This document shows, one piece after another, positions 52,072-59,710 of a DNA stretch of 64,000 bases. A program made the position numbers and the translations under genes. A model generated the notes under the pieces. That model searched no databases, was not told where the DNA came from, and was given only the letters and a program-made list of their open reading frames with translations. Positions within the stretch are counted from its first letter, which is position 1, and every line of letters starts with the position of its first letter. Location of the stretch: contig NZ_JARXYX010000001.1 in assembly GCF_029893585.1 (NCBI RefSeq), forward strand, positions 430,412 to 494,411, given 5' to 3'. Source of the stretch: Streptomyces sp. LBL (GTDB lineage Bacteria; Actinomycetota; Actinomycetes; Streptomycetales; Streptomycetaceae).

Positions 52072-53010
52072 TCAGGAGCAGGTGATGGCGAGCTTGCCGA
52101 GCGCACCGGCGCCGAATGCGGCCAGCGCGTCGGGGGCCTGCTCCAGGGCGTAGGAGGCGGTGACCGGGACGCGCAGCGCGCCGGAGACGGCGTCGGCGGC
52201 CAGGGTGGCGAGAGTCTGCGCGTTGGCGTCGGCCATCACCGCATGCGCGGTGATCTCCTGGCCCTCGACGGCGTCCGGGCCGAAGCCGAGGGTCGAGGCG
52301 ATCCGCCCGCCCGGCCGCAGCAGCCCAGCGAGCTGGGCGCCGTCGCCCGCGAGGTGCAGCACCGCGTCCACACCGCCGGGCGCGATCTCCCGCACCTGGG
52401 CCTCCAGGTCACCGGTGAAGTCGACCAGGTGGATCTTTGAGCCGGTCAGGCCGGTGACGAAGCCGGCTTCCGCGCCGGGGCGGGCGGTGGCGATCACCTG
52501 CGCGCCCCGCGCGGCGGCGATCTGCACGGCCAGCGAGCCCACGCCACCGGTGGCGCCGGAGACCAGCACAGTCTCGCCCTTGCCCGGGTCCACCGCGTTC
52601 ACGCTGTCCAGCGCGGCCGTGCCGGCCAGGCCCAGGGCACCCGCGTCCTGGGCACTCAGGCCCTCAGGGATCGGACAGACGCCGTATCCGGCGGGCACGG
52701 TGACGTACTGGGCCAGCGAGCCGGTGCCCAGGAAGGGCTTCATCACGACGCCGAAGACCGCGTCACCGACCACGAAGCTGTCGACACCGTCGCCGAGGGC
52801 CTCGACGGTGCCCGCGAAGTCCTTGCCCATCACGAGGGGGAAGCGGTGCTCCATCATGCCCTGCAGGTAGCCGGCGGCGGTGCCGGCGTCGAAGCCGTTC
52901 ACGGAGGAGGCGGCCACCTTCACCAGCAGCTCACCGGCCTGCGGGTGCGGGGTGTCGACGTCGCTCACGACAGGAGTGGCGGGGACGGAGCCCAGGGTTA
53001 CAGCGCGCAC
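52072..53010 (-). CDS. Zinc-independent MDR-family NADPH:quinone reductase-like enzyme
   Basis: A 312-residue medium-chain reductase. GTG at 53010 follows AAGGAG by six bases. GroES-like half: VRAVTLGSVPATPVVSDVDT, AASSVNGFDAGTAAGYLQGM, RFPLVMGKDFAGTVEALGDG; Rossmann half: DPGKGETVLVSGATGGVGSL, AVQIAAARGAQVIATARPGA, and VDAVLHLAGDGAQLAGLLRP. No zinc Cys/His set is seen, so it is of the quinone-oxidoreductase (QOR) type that reduces quinones or activated alkenes. First gene of the minus-strand cluster, directly divergent from the TetR gene, with two operators in the shared promoter. Confidence 0.9.
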   Translation of the reverse strand: MRAVTLGSVPATPVVSDVDTPHPQAGELLVKVAASSVNGFDAGTAAGYLQGMMEHRFPLVMGKDFAGTVEALGDGVDSFVVGDAVFGVVMKPFLGTGSLAQYVTVPAGYGVCPIPEGLSAQDAGALGLAGTAALDSVNAVDPGKGETVLVSGATGGVGSLAVQIAAARGAQVIATARPGAEAGFVTGLTGSKIHLVDFTGDLEAQVREIAPGGVDAVLHLAGDGAQLAGLLRPGGRIASTLGFGPDAVEGQEITAHAVMADANAQTLATLAADAVSGALRVPVTASYALEQAPDALAAFGAGALGKLAITCS

Positions 53011-53028
53011 GACGATCTCCTTCAGCAA

Positions 53029-53095
53029 AAGTGGGACGGCCTTCCCGTTTCCACGATGCCAGCGTAGCAACATAAACGGGAAGGGCGTCCCACTT
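53029..53095. promoter_or_regulatory. Two mirror-image TetR operators in the divergent promoter region
   Basis: The 22-base arm 53029-53050 is repeated in inverted order at 53074-53095 with a single mismatch, spacer 23 bases. Each arm contains its own near-palindrome GGGACGGCCTTCCC (one mismatch). So two dimers of the TetR protein at 53112 could bind, covering promoters in both directions: the left arm touches the start region of the reductase gene, and the right arm ends 16 bases before the TetR ATG. Confidence 0.85.
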
Positions 53096-53111
53096 CGGTT
53101 ACAGTGGGGGC

Positions 53112-53807
53112 ATGACCGCCTCCGCAGTTCCCGCCGAACCTCCAGGCCAACAGCCCGAACCGGGTCTGCGCGCCGACGCCGAACGCAACCGCGAACGCAT
53201 CCTGGCCGCCGCCCGCCGCCTCTACGCAACTGACGGTCTCGGCGTCTCCATGGCCTCCGTCGCCCGCGAGGCCGGCGTCGGCAAGGCAACCCTCTCCCGC
53301 CGCTTCGCCACGCGGGAGGAACTCATCACCGCGGTCTTCGCCGACCGCATGGACGCCTACGCCACCGCCGTCACCGAGGCTCTGGCCGACCCCGACCCCT
53401 GGCACGGCTTCGCCCGCTACATCGAAGCCATCTGCGCCATGCAGGCCGCCGACCGTGGTTTCGCCGAGGTCCTGACCATGACCTTCCCCGCCGCCAAGGC
53501 CCTCGAAGAGAGCCGGGCCGCCTCCTACCACGGCGTCGTCGAACTCATCGCCCGCGCTCAGGGCTCCGGGCACCTGCGCGAGGACTTCACCCACCAGGAT
53601 CTCGTCATCCTGCTCATGGCCAACGCCGGCGTCATCGCCGCCACCGGCGACGCGGCCCCCGACAGCTGGCACCGTCTGGTCGGCCAGTTGCTCCGCGCTT
53701 TCGCCACCCCCGGCACCGATGCCCCGCCCCTGCCGGACGCCCCCGCACCCACCGCTCTGTACCGCGCCATGGTCCGCCTCACCCGCCCCGGAACCCAAAC
53801 CCCCTGA
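53112..53807 (+). CDS. TetR-family transcriptional repressor
   Basis: A 231-residue repressor. The HTH is NRERILAAARRLYATDGLGV, SMASVAREAGVGKATLSRRF, ATREELITAVFADRMDAYAT; the ligand domain continues WHGFARYIEAICAMQAADRG and HQDLVILLMANAGVIAATGD. The layout, with LSRRF in the recognition helix and the LLMANAGV segment, is that of the SbtR-like C-terminal domain group (TetR_C_33 type). It very likely represses itself and the divergent reductase-SDR-DoxX-dioxygenase genes through the paired operators, and is released by an electrophile or aromatic ligand (inference). Confidence 0.93.
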   Translation: MTASAVPAEPPGQQPEPGLRADAERNRERILAAARRLYATDGLGVSMASVAREAGVGKATLSRRFATREELITAVFADRMDAYATAVTEALADPDPWHGFARYIEAICAMQAADRGFAEVLTMTFPAAKALEESRAASYHGVVELIARAQGSGHLREDFTHQDLVILLMANAGVIAATGDAAPDSWHRLVGQLLRAFATPGTDAPPLPDAPAPTALYRAMVRLTRPGTQTP

Positions 53808-53914
53808 CACCACGGGCCGCCGTCCGCGAGCCCGACCGCGCGGGCCCGGCTCACTCCTGCCCGTCCTCTCGCCAAAGGCGTCCGCAGACAGGGCGCGGGC
53901 CGCGGCTGGCCCTT

Positions 53915-54005
53915 CCCGCCGAGCGCTACCTCGGCGCCGATTCCCGAGGAGACGCCGACGATCAGGAACGTCCGGTCGGTGATGCGCGCCGTGATATCCC
54001 TTCGC
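53915..54005 (-). pseudogene. N-terminal scrap of a short-chain dehydrogenase
   Basis: On the minus strand ITARITDRTFLIVGVSSGIG followed by AEVALGGKG gives the nucleotide-binding strand of an SDR (TFLIVGxSSGIGxxVA) and nothing more. It lies in the 212-base gap between the TetR gene and the PLP-enzyme gene, converging on the former. Confidence 0.4.
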
Positions 54006-54019
54006 GTGAGGATGGCCGG

Positions 54020-55252
54020 TCACAGGAAGTGGCGGCCCTCGCCCCGGTACGTGGGTACGGTCTCCACCACTTCGCTGCCGCTTACCAGGTGCAGTTCGCC
54101 GACCCGCTCGCACAGTTCACCGGCCTTCGCGTGCCGCAGCCACACCCGGTCGCCGATGCGCAGGACCTGCGCGGGCTTGCCCACCAGGGGCGTCTGCACT
54201 TCCCCGAAGGCCTCGGTGCCGGTGACGCGCAGTCCCGGAGGCCAGGCCAGCGTGGGCAGCCGGTCTTTGCCGAGCGGGCCGGATGCCACCCAGCCACCGC
54301 CCAGGAGGGTGGCGATCTGCGCGGAGGGGCGGCGTACGACGGGCAGCACGAAGAACGCCGCCGGGGTGGGGCGGAACGTGCGGTAGAAGTCGAACAGGCC
54401 GGGACCGTACAGGCCCGATCCGGCGGCGAGTTCGGTGACGGCTTCTTCCCGTGTGGTGGTTTCCAGGCTGCCGGTTCCGCCGCCGTTGACGAACCGCAGC
54501 GGCGTCACCGCGCGTACGGCTTCGACCGCCGCTTCCCGCCGCTCGCGCAGTTCCTCGGCGGAGGCGCGCTGCATCGCCCGCAGGACGGCCCGCTTGAGCC
54601 GGGAGCCGGGCTGGTTGTCGCCGAGGCCCGCGATCTGGCCCTCGTAGCCCATGATTCCGGTGAGTTCGAAGCCCGGTCGGGACGCGACCTCGCGTGCGAA
54701 CTCGGCCGCCTCCTGCGGGGTGTGCACTGGGGACCTGCGCGGGCCGAGGTGGAGGCGGCCGCCGGCCAGGCGCAGGGCCGCGTCCAGCTCCAGGCAGACG
54801 CGAATGCGGGTGCGCCGGGGGCCGGTTGCTGCGTCGATGAGGTCGAGATGGTCGACGGAGTCGACCATCAGAGTGATGCGGGAGGCGAGCCGTTCGTCGT
54901 CGGCCAGTTCGCGCAGGGCGGTGCGGTCCGCGGTGGGGTAGCCGACGACGATGTCGTCGAACTCGTCGGCCAGCCACAGTGCTTCGGGCAGGGTGAAGCC
55001 GAGGATGCCCTGGAATCCCGGGCGGTCCAGGGCGCGCCGGATGAGCGCGCGGGAGCGGAGCGACTTGCTTGCCAGCCGGATGGGCTTGCCGAGAGCTCGG
55101 CGTTCGAGGTCGAGGGCGTTGGCGTCGAAGGCGTCCAGGTCGATGACGCCGAAGGGGGGTTCCAGGCCTGCGGTGGCTGCCCGCATCCGGTCGACCTGCC
55201 CCTGCTGCGCCGGCGCCGAAGGGGTCCTGGTGGTGAAGGTTTCGAGGGTCAC
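54020..55252 (-). CDS. PLP enzyme of the D-serine dehydratase / D-threonine aldolase (alanine-racemase fold) family
   Basis: A 410-residue fold-type III PLP protein. GTG at 55252 follows GGGAGG by six bases. LEPPFGVIDLDAFDANALDL opens the barrel, PIRLASKSLRSRALIRRALD holds the PLP Lys, ELTGIMGYEGQIAGLGDNQP follows, and PLRFVNGGGTGSLETTTREE is the phosphate-binding GGGTG loop; the C-terminal half (GGGWVASGPLGKDRLPTLAW) makes the metal-containing beta domain with His and Cys ligands near WLRHAKAGELCERVG. Members cleave or dehydrate D-3-hydroxy amino acids or act as racemases. The stop-start overlap with the upstream SDR suggests one pathway, perhaps oxidation and cleavage of a hydroxy amino acid (inference). 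Confidence 0.85.
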   Translation of the reverse strand: MTLETFTTRTPSAPAQQGQVDRMRAATAGLEPPFGVIDLDAFDANALDLERRALGKPIRLASKSLRSRALIRRALDRPGFQGILGFTLPEALWLADEFDDIVVGYPTADRTALRELADDERLASRITLMVDSVDHLDLIDAATGPRRTRIRVCLELDAALRLAGGRLHLGPRRSPVHTPQEAAEFAREVASRPGFELTGIMGYEGQIAGLGDNQPGSRLKRAVLRAMQRASAEELRERREAAVEAVRAVTPLRFVNGGGTGSLETTTREEAVTELAAGSGLYGPGLFDFYRTFRPTPAAFFVLPVVRRPSAQIATLLGGGWVASGPLGKDRLPTLAWPPGLRVTGTEAFGEVQTPLVGKPAQVLRIGDRVWLRHAKAGELCERVGELHLVSGSEVVETVPTYRGEGRHFL

Positions 55253-56076
55253 CTGCTGCCTCCCTGCTCGCGCGCCGTGACGGGGGCCGGACCGGCACCG
55301 GGGCTGCGGCGCTTGGCCATCGCCGCCACCTTGGGAATCGCGAAGTGCATGAGCCGGGGGAACACGCCGACAGCCCGCTGGAAGCGTCCGGCGAGGGCGG
55401 GTTGGACGACCTCGACGGGCTTCTTCGCGATCGCGTCGACGATCACCGAGGCGACCTGCTCCGGGCTGAGCGACTTCTCGGCGAAAGCGATCACCGAGCT
55501 GGGATCGGCGATCTCCTGCTCCAGCATGGGGGTGCGGGTGCTGGGCGGATGCACGATGCTGAAGGTGACCGGTCCGCCCTGCTCCTCGATGGCGACACTG
55601 TGATGGAAGGCGCGCAGCCCGTGCTTGGTCGCGCCGTAGCTGGTGTAACCGATCAGTGGCATGAACGAGCTCATGCTGCAGACGGTGATGATGTGCCCGT
55701 GGCCCTGCGTGCGCATCCGGGGCAGTGCGGCCATCATTCCGGCCATCGGGCCGATCAGGTTGACCTCCACCATGTGGCGGTGCTGGGCCATCGACAACTG
55801 CCGCGCATAGCCCGTGTGGATGATCCCGGCGTTGTTGATGAGGACCTCGACGGGCCCGAGCCGGGACGCGACGGTGTCGAAGGCCGCCTCCCAGGCGTCC
55901 TCGTCGCGGATGTCCAGCTCGACCGCGCAGGCGGCGGAGCCCAGTACGGTGGCCAGCAGGCTGGCGCCGGCGATGTCGATGTCGGCGAGGGCGACCCGGT
56001 GGCCGCGCCGTACCGCTTCCCGTGCGGTCGCGGCGCCGATCCCGCTGGCCGCGCCGGTGATCAGGACGACACTCAT
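55249..56076 (-). CDS. Short-chain dehydrogenase/reductase
   Basis: A 275-residue classical SDR: VVLITGAASGIGAATAREAV at the nucleotide site, VALADIDIAGASLLATVLGS, LDIRDEDAWEAAFDTVASRL, VEVLINNAGIIHTGYARQLS with NNAG, HGHIITVCSMSSFMPLIGYT with the Ser, and the catalytic Tyr-x-x-x-Lys in SYGATKHGLRAFHHSVAIEE. It oxidises or reduces an alcohol or ketone with NAD(P). The C-terminal tail (RLMHFAIPKVAAMAKRRSPG) is longer than usual and basic, as in SDRs that act on lipids or hydrophobic compounds. It overlaps the PLP-enzyme gene and is likely co-transcribed with the lactonase gene upstream. Confidence 0.92.
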   Translation of the reverse strand: MSVVLITGAASGIGAATAREAVRRGHRVALADIDIAGASLLATVLGSAACAVELDIRDEDAWEAAFDTVASRLGPVEVLINNAGIIHTGYARQLSMAQHRHMVEVNLIGPMAGMMAALPRMRTQGHGHIITVCSMSSFMPLIGYTSYGATKHGLRAFHHSVAIEEQGGPVTFSIVHPPSTRTPMLEQEIADPSSVIAFAEKSLSPEQVASVIVDAIAKKPVEVVQPALAGRFQRAVGVFPRLMHFAIPKVAAMAKRRSPGAGPAPVTAREQGGSR

Positions 56077-56183
56077 CGCAGCCTCCCGCCGTACGTGTTG
56101 CCGTGGACGGGAAGGGCGCCGTCCATCTGGTGTCCGTGCATGTGAACTCCCTGAGAAGTGAGCCGGGTTGACGAAGTCCGTGA

Positions 56184-57161
56184 TCAGGACGGCAGGACGT
56201 ACGCCTCCAGCCGCGACGCGTTGAGCTGCGCCGCACGCGGCGGATGGTCGGTGGCGATGGTCGCGGCGTAGAGGGTGTCGCCTCCGGGGCCGGGGGCGAC
56301 CAGGCAGCTGAGTGTCCGCTGGCTGGTGGCGACGCGGTCCAGGACGGTGCCGCCGGGGCCGACCCGGACGCACTCGCCGCGCAGGGCGTTGGCGACCCAG
56401 GCCGTGCCGTCCTTGCCGGGGGCGATGCCGTCCGGGGCGATGGGGCTGCTGGAGCGATCCGCGATCGCCTGGTGGTCAAGGAGAGCCGAGACGCGGCGGG
56501 TGATGTGGCCGATCGGACCGGGGTTGTTGACGGCCTTCCACAGCCAGGATTCGATCAAGGGAGCCCACAGGCGCGGCGGGCCCAGTTGTCCGTCCGGCAG
56601 CACGGGCATCGCTGTGAGGCGCATCGCCAGTGTCTCGGCGACCAGCATGGTCTGTCCGTCGTCCGTGAGGAACAGGCCGTTGGGGAAGACCATCGGCTCG
56701 CTCAGGCCGAGGAGTTCGCCCTCCGGCGAGTAGCACGCGATCGGCGCCTTGGGGACACCCGGGGGCGCGTAGATCATGGAGTTGGGCTTTTCGCTGATGA
56801 AGGCGTGGTAGTCGAATCCGAAGTTTCCGACGTAGGCGCGGCCCTGCTTGTCGACGAACATGTCGTTGACGTTGCCGCCGGCGATGTCCTTGAGGTCCGC
56901 GTGCACGACCAGGGTGCCGTCGGGCTCCTGCCGGTAGACGCAGCGCCCCTCCATCGAGACGACCAGCATCCGGCCGTCGGGCAGGAAGCCGAGGCCGCCC
57001 GCCCGGCCGGGGACCTCCACGATCATCTCGGGCCGGCCGACGGTGTCCCAGCGGTGCACCGTTCCGTGGGCGAGATCGCAGAACCACAGCGCGTCGTCGT
57101 GCCAGCGCAACGATTCCAGAACGCCGAATCCATCCAGAACAACAGTGGCCTTTGGTCGCAC
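56184..57161 (-). CDS. SMP-30/gluconolactonase-family protein
   Basis: A 325-residue six-blade beta-propeller; GTG at 57161, AGGAGG five bases upstream. The metal ligands of the family are all seen: Glu in FGVLESLRWHDDALWFCDLA, Asn in PMVFPNGLFLTDDGQTMLVA, and Asp in SSPIAPDGIAPGKDGTAWVA; NVNDMFVDKQGRAYVGNFGF adds the second Asn. These enzymes hydrolyse sugar or other lactones with Ca or Zn. There is no signal peptide. It is divergent from the aldehyde dehydrogenase gene, with a perfect palindrome between them, and probably acts in the same catabolic route as the class II aldolase. Confidence 0.92.
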   Translation of the reverse strand: MRPKATVVLDGFGVLESLRWHDDALWFCDLAHGTVHRWDTVGRPEMIVEVPGRAGGLGFLPDGRMLVVSMEGRCVYRQEPDGTLVVHADLKDIAGGNVNDMFVDKQGRAYVGNFGFDYHAFISEKPNSMIYAPPGVPKAPIACYSPEGELLGLSEPMVFPNGLFLTDDGQTMLVAETLAMRLTAMPVLPDGQLGPPRLWAPLIESWLWKAVNNPGPIGHITRRVSALLDHQAIADRSSSPIAPDGIAPGKDGTAWVANALRGECVRVGPGGTVLDRVATSQRTLSCLVAPGPGGDTLYAATIATDHPPRAAQLNASRLEAYVLPS

Positions 57162-57222
57162 TCCTGCCTCCTGAGGGTGGTCGTGCCAGGCGTTGGGTTT
57201 CCGCTACGGTCGCCCACCGTTC

Positions 57223-57261
57223 AGAAGTAAGTCAAGCGTCTTGGACGCTTGACTTACTTCT
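57223..57261. promoter_or_regulatory. Perfect 18-base inverted repeat, operator of the second TetR-type locus
   Basis: Arms 57223-57240 and 57244-57261 are perfectly complementary with spacer TTG. Core half-sites are AAGTCAAGCGTC and GACGCTTGACTT, and the A/T-rich outer parts could form -10/-35 boxes for both directions. It lies between the divergent lactonase and aldehyde dehydrogenase genes, so a TetR-type dimer pair could control both operons; the regulator at 61028 is the best candidate. Confidence 0.85.
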
Positions 57262-57317
57262 CTCGGGGTCCTCATCCTGGGACGAACGCCCGCCCTCAGC
57301 GATCGGCTGGAGAGCCC

Positions 57318-58856
57318 ATGGTCGTGCCCATCGAAGAAAGCCCCACTCCGACTACCGGCCGCAAGGAGGAGTCGCTCCCGGTCCTGGATCCCGCGACGGG
57401 CAAGCAGCTTGCCGACGTCGCCGTCACCGACCCGGCCGCAGTGCACACGGTGGTGAAGGCCGCCCGCGCGGCCCAGCCCGCCTGGCGCGCGCTCGGCTTC
57501 CGCGGCCGTCGCGCCGTCTTCGCCACCAGCCGACGATGGCTGCTCGACAACCGCGACCGCGTGATCGACACGATCGTCGGCGAGACGGGCAAGGCCCGCG
57601 AGGAAGCCGTCATCGAGTTCGTCTACATGGTCACGGCCATGTCCTACTGGGCGCGCACCGCCCCGGCCCACCTGCGCACCCGCCGGGTACGCTCCCTCTC
57701 CCCGTTCGTCCTCGGCCGCACCATGTACACGCGCCGCGAGCCCGTCGGCGTCGTCGGCGTGATCGGCCCCTGGAACCAACCCCTGATCAACTCCTTCGGC
57801 GACGCGATCCCCGCCCTGGCGGCCGGGAACGCCGTGGTCCTCAAGCCGTCGGAGGAGACCCCGCTGACCGGGCTGCTGATGCGCGAGATGATCCGCGACT
57901 GCGGCTACCCGCCCGGCGTCTTCCAGGTCATCCCCGGCGCGGGCGCCACCGGCCGGGCCCTCGCCGACGAGGCGGACTTCGTGATGTTCACCGGCTCCAC
58001 CGCCACCGGCCGCAAGGTCGCCGCCCGCGCGGCCGAGCGCCTGGTCCCCAGCTCCCTCGAACTCGGCGGCAAGGACGCCCTGCTGGTGCTCGCCGACGCC
58101 CCGCTGGACCGCGCGGTGAACGTCGCCGTGCACGGCGCCTTCTTCAACGCCGGGCAGACCTGCACCTCCATCGAACGGGTCTACGTCGAGGAACCGCTCT
58201 ACGAGGAGTTCGTCACCCGCGTACGCGAACTGACCGAACGGCTCACGGTGGGCCGGCCCGGCGGACTCGGCACCGCCGACATCGGCGCCATCACCCACCC
58301 GCCCCAACTCGACGTCATCGACGACCACGTCAAGGACGCCGTCGCCCAGGGCGCACGCGTCCTCACCGGTGGCCGCCCCCTCGAAGGCCCCGGCCGGTTC
58401 TACCCCCCGACCGTCCTGGTCGACGTCGACCACACCATGCGCTGCATGCGCGAGGAGACCTTCGGCCCGACCCTGCCGATCATGAAGGTCCGCGACGCCG
58501 AGGAAGCCGTACGCCTGATCAACGACAGCGACTACGGCCTCCAGGCTTCCATCGTCACCCGCGACACCCGCCGCGCCCGCGCCATCGCCGCCCGGCTGAA
58601 GGTCGGCGCCGTCACCGTCAACGACACCCAGTCCAACTACCTCGCCCTCGGCCTGCCCATGGGCGGCTGGCGCCAGTCCGGGCTCGGCGTACGTCACGGC
58701 GCCGAAGGCATCCGCAAGTACACCAAGACCCAGTCGGTCATGGTCAACAAGCACCCGCTGCGCCGCGACGTGCACATGATGCCGTTCCGGCCGAGCGGAT
58801 ACCGCTTCGTCCTGCGGCTCGTCGACGTCCTGGGCGGACGCTTCCGCACCCGCTGA
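57318..58856 (+). CDS. Aldehyde dehydrogenase (succinate-semialdehyde type)
   Basis: A 512-residue ALDH. ATG at 57318 has GGAG eight bases upstream; a frame start further upstream lies on the operator. Motifs: PVGVVGVIGPWNQPLINSFG, NAVVLKPSEETPLTGLLMRE, VMFTGSTATGRKVAARAAER, LVPSSLELGGKDALLVLADA with the Glu, HGAFFNAGQTCTSIERVYVE with the nucleophile Cys, and REETFGPTLPIMKVRDAEEA. The C-terminal extension after the domain, HPLRRDVHMMPFRPSGYRFV, with a last hydrophobic part, is typical for the coniferyl-aldehyde / CoxALDH-like group. First gene of a four-gene plus-strand unit with an aldolase, transporter and TetR regulator. Confidence 0.92.
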   Translation: MVVPIEESPTPTTGRKEESLPVLDPATGKQLADVAVTDPAAVHTVVKAARAAQPAWRALGFRGRRAVFATSRRWLLDNRDRVIDTIVGETGKAREEAVIEFVYMVTAMSYWARTAPAHLRTRRVRSLSPFVLGRTMYTRREPVGVVGVIGPWNQPLINSFGDAIPALAAGNAVVLKPSEETPLTGLLMREMIRDCGYPPGVFQVIPGAGATGRALADEADFVMFTGSTATGRKVAARAAERLVPSSLELGGKDALLVLADAPLDRAVNVAVHGAFFNAGQTCTSIERVYVEEPLYEEFVTRVRELTERLTVGRPGGLGTADIGAITHPPQLDVIDDHVKDAVAQGARVLTGGRPLEGPGRFYPPTVLVDVDHTMRCMREETFGPTLPIMKVRDAEEAVRLINDSDYGLQASIVTRDTRRARAIAARLKVGAVTVNDTQSNYLALGLPMGGWRQSGLGVRHGAEGIRKYTKTQSVMVNKHPLRRDVHMMPFRPSGYRFVLRLVDVLGGRFRTR

Positions 58857-58897
58857 GACCCCGCCGCTCTCACCATCCCCGAAAGGAACCAACCCCC

Positions 58898-59707
58898 ATG
58901 ACGATCGAAATGACCGAGCAGCAGAAAGCATCCGTCGGACCCCTGCCGGAGGGCCTCGAACTTCCCCTGCCCCGGACCGACTTGACGGTCGAGGAGGAGC
59001 GGGAGGTGCGCAAGCAGGAACTGGCCGCCGCCTTCCGGCTCTTCGCGCGGTTCGGCTTCTCCGAAGGAGTGGCCGGCCACATCACCGCCCGGGACCCGGA
59101 GAACCCCGAATGGTTCTGGGTGAACCCGTTCGGCATGCACTTCTCCCAGATCAAGGTCTCCGACCTGATCCTCGTCGACCACGCCGGCAAGGTCGTCGAA
59201 GGCCGCCGCCCCGTCAACCGCGCCGCGTTCTGCATCCATTCCGAGGTGCACCGCGCCCGCCCCGACGTGGTCGCCGCCGCACACACCCACTCCCTCCACG
59301 GCAAGTCCTTCTCCACACTCGGCATCCCGCTCGACCCGATCACCCAGGACGCCTGCGCCTTCTACGAGGACCACGGCATCTACAGCGACTACCGCGGCGT
59401 CGTCAACGACACCGAGGAAGGGCGCCGGATCGGCGTCGCCCTGGGTGACAAGAAGGCGGTGATCCTGAAGAACCACGGACTGCTGACCGTCGGTGCCTCC
59501 GTCGCCGAGGCAGCCTGGTACTTCATCACCATGGAACGCAGCTGTCAGGCCCAGCTGCTGGCCATGGCCGCGGGCACCCCGACGCTGATCGACGCCGACA
59601 CCGCGACGACCGTACGCGAACAGATCGCCGGCCCCTTGCCCGGCTGGTTCCAGTTCCGGCCGCTGTGGGACCAGATCACCAGCCTCGAACCCGACCTCTT
59701 CGACTAG
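58898..59707 (+). CDS. Class II aldolase/adducin-family protein
   Basis: A 269-residue zinc aldolase-fold protein. After a 30-residue N-terminal tail comes AAAFRLFARFGFSEGVAGHI, NPEWFWVNPFGMHFSQIKVS, the zinc His pair in RARPDVVAAAHTHSLHGKSF, ITQDACAFYEDHGIYSDYRG, and the third His in KKAVILKNHGLLTVGASVAE. The family contains fuculose-phosphate aldolases, ribulose-phosphate epimerases and decarboxylases; this subgroup (long, with FSEGVAGHITARDP) is common in catabolic clusters and often acts on non-phosphorylated hydroxy acids. Placed 41 bases after the dehydrogenase and 3 bases before the transporter gene. Confidence 0.92.
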   Translation: MTIEMTEQQKASVGPLPEGLELPLPRTDLTVEEEREVRKQELAAAFRLFARFGFSEGVAGHITARDPENPEWFWVNPFGMHFSQIKVSDLILVDHAGKVVEGRRPVNRAAFCIHSEVHRARPDVVAAAHTHSLHGKSFSTLGIPLDPITQDACAFYEDHGIYSDYRGVVNDTEEGRRIGVALGDKKAVILKNHGLLTVGASVAEAAWYFITMERSCQAQLLAMAAGTPTLIDADTATTVREQIAGPLPGWFQFRPLWDQITSLEPDLFD

Positions 59708-59710
59708 TCC

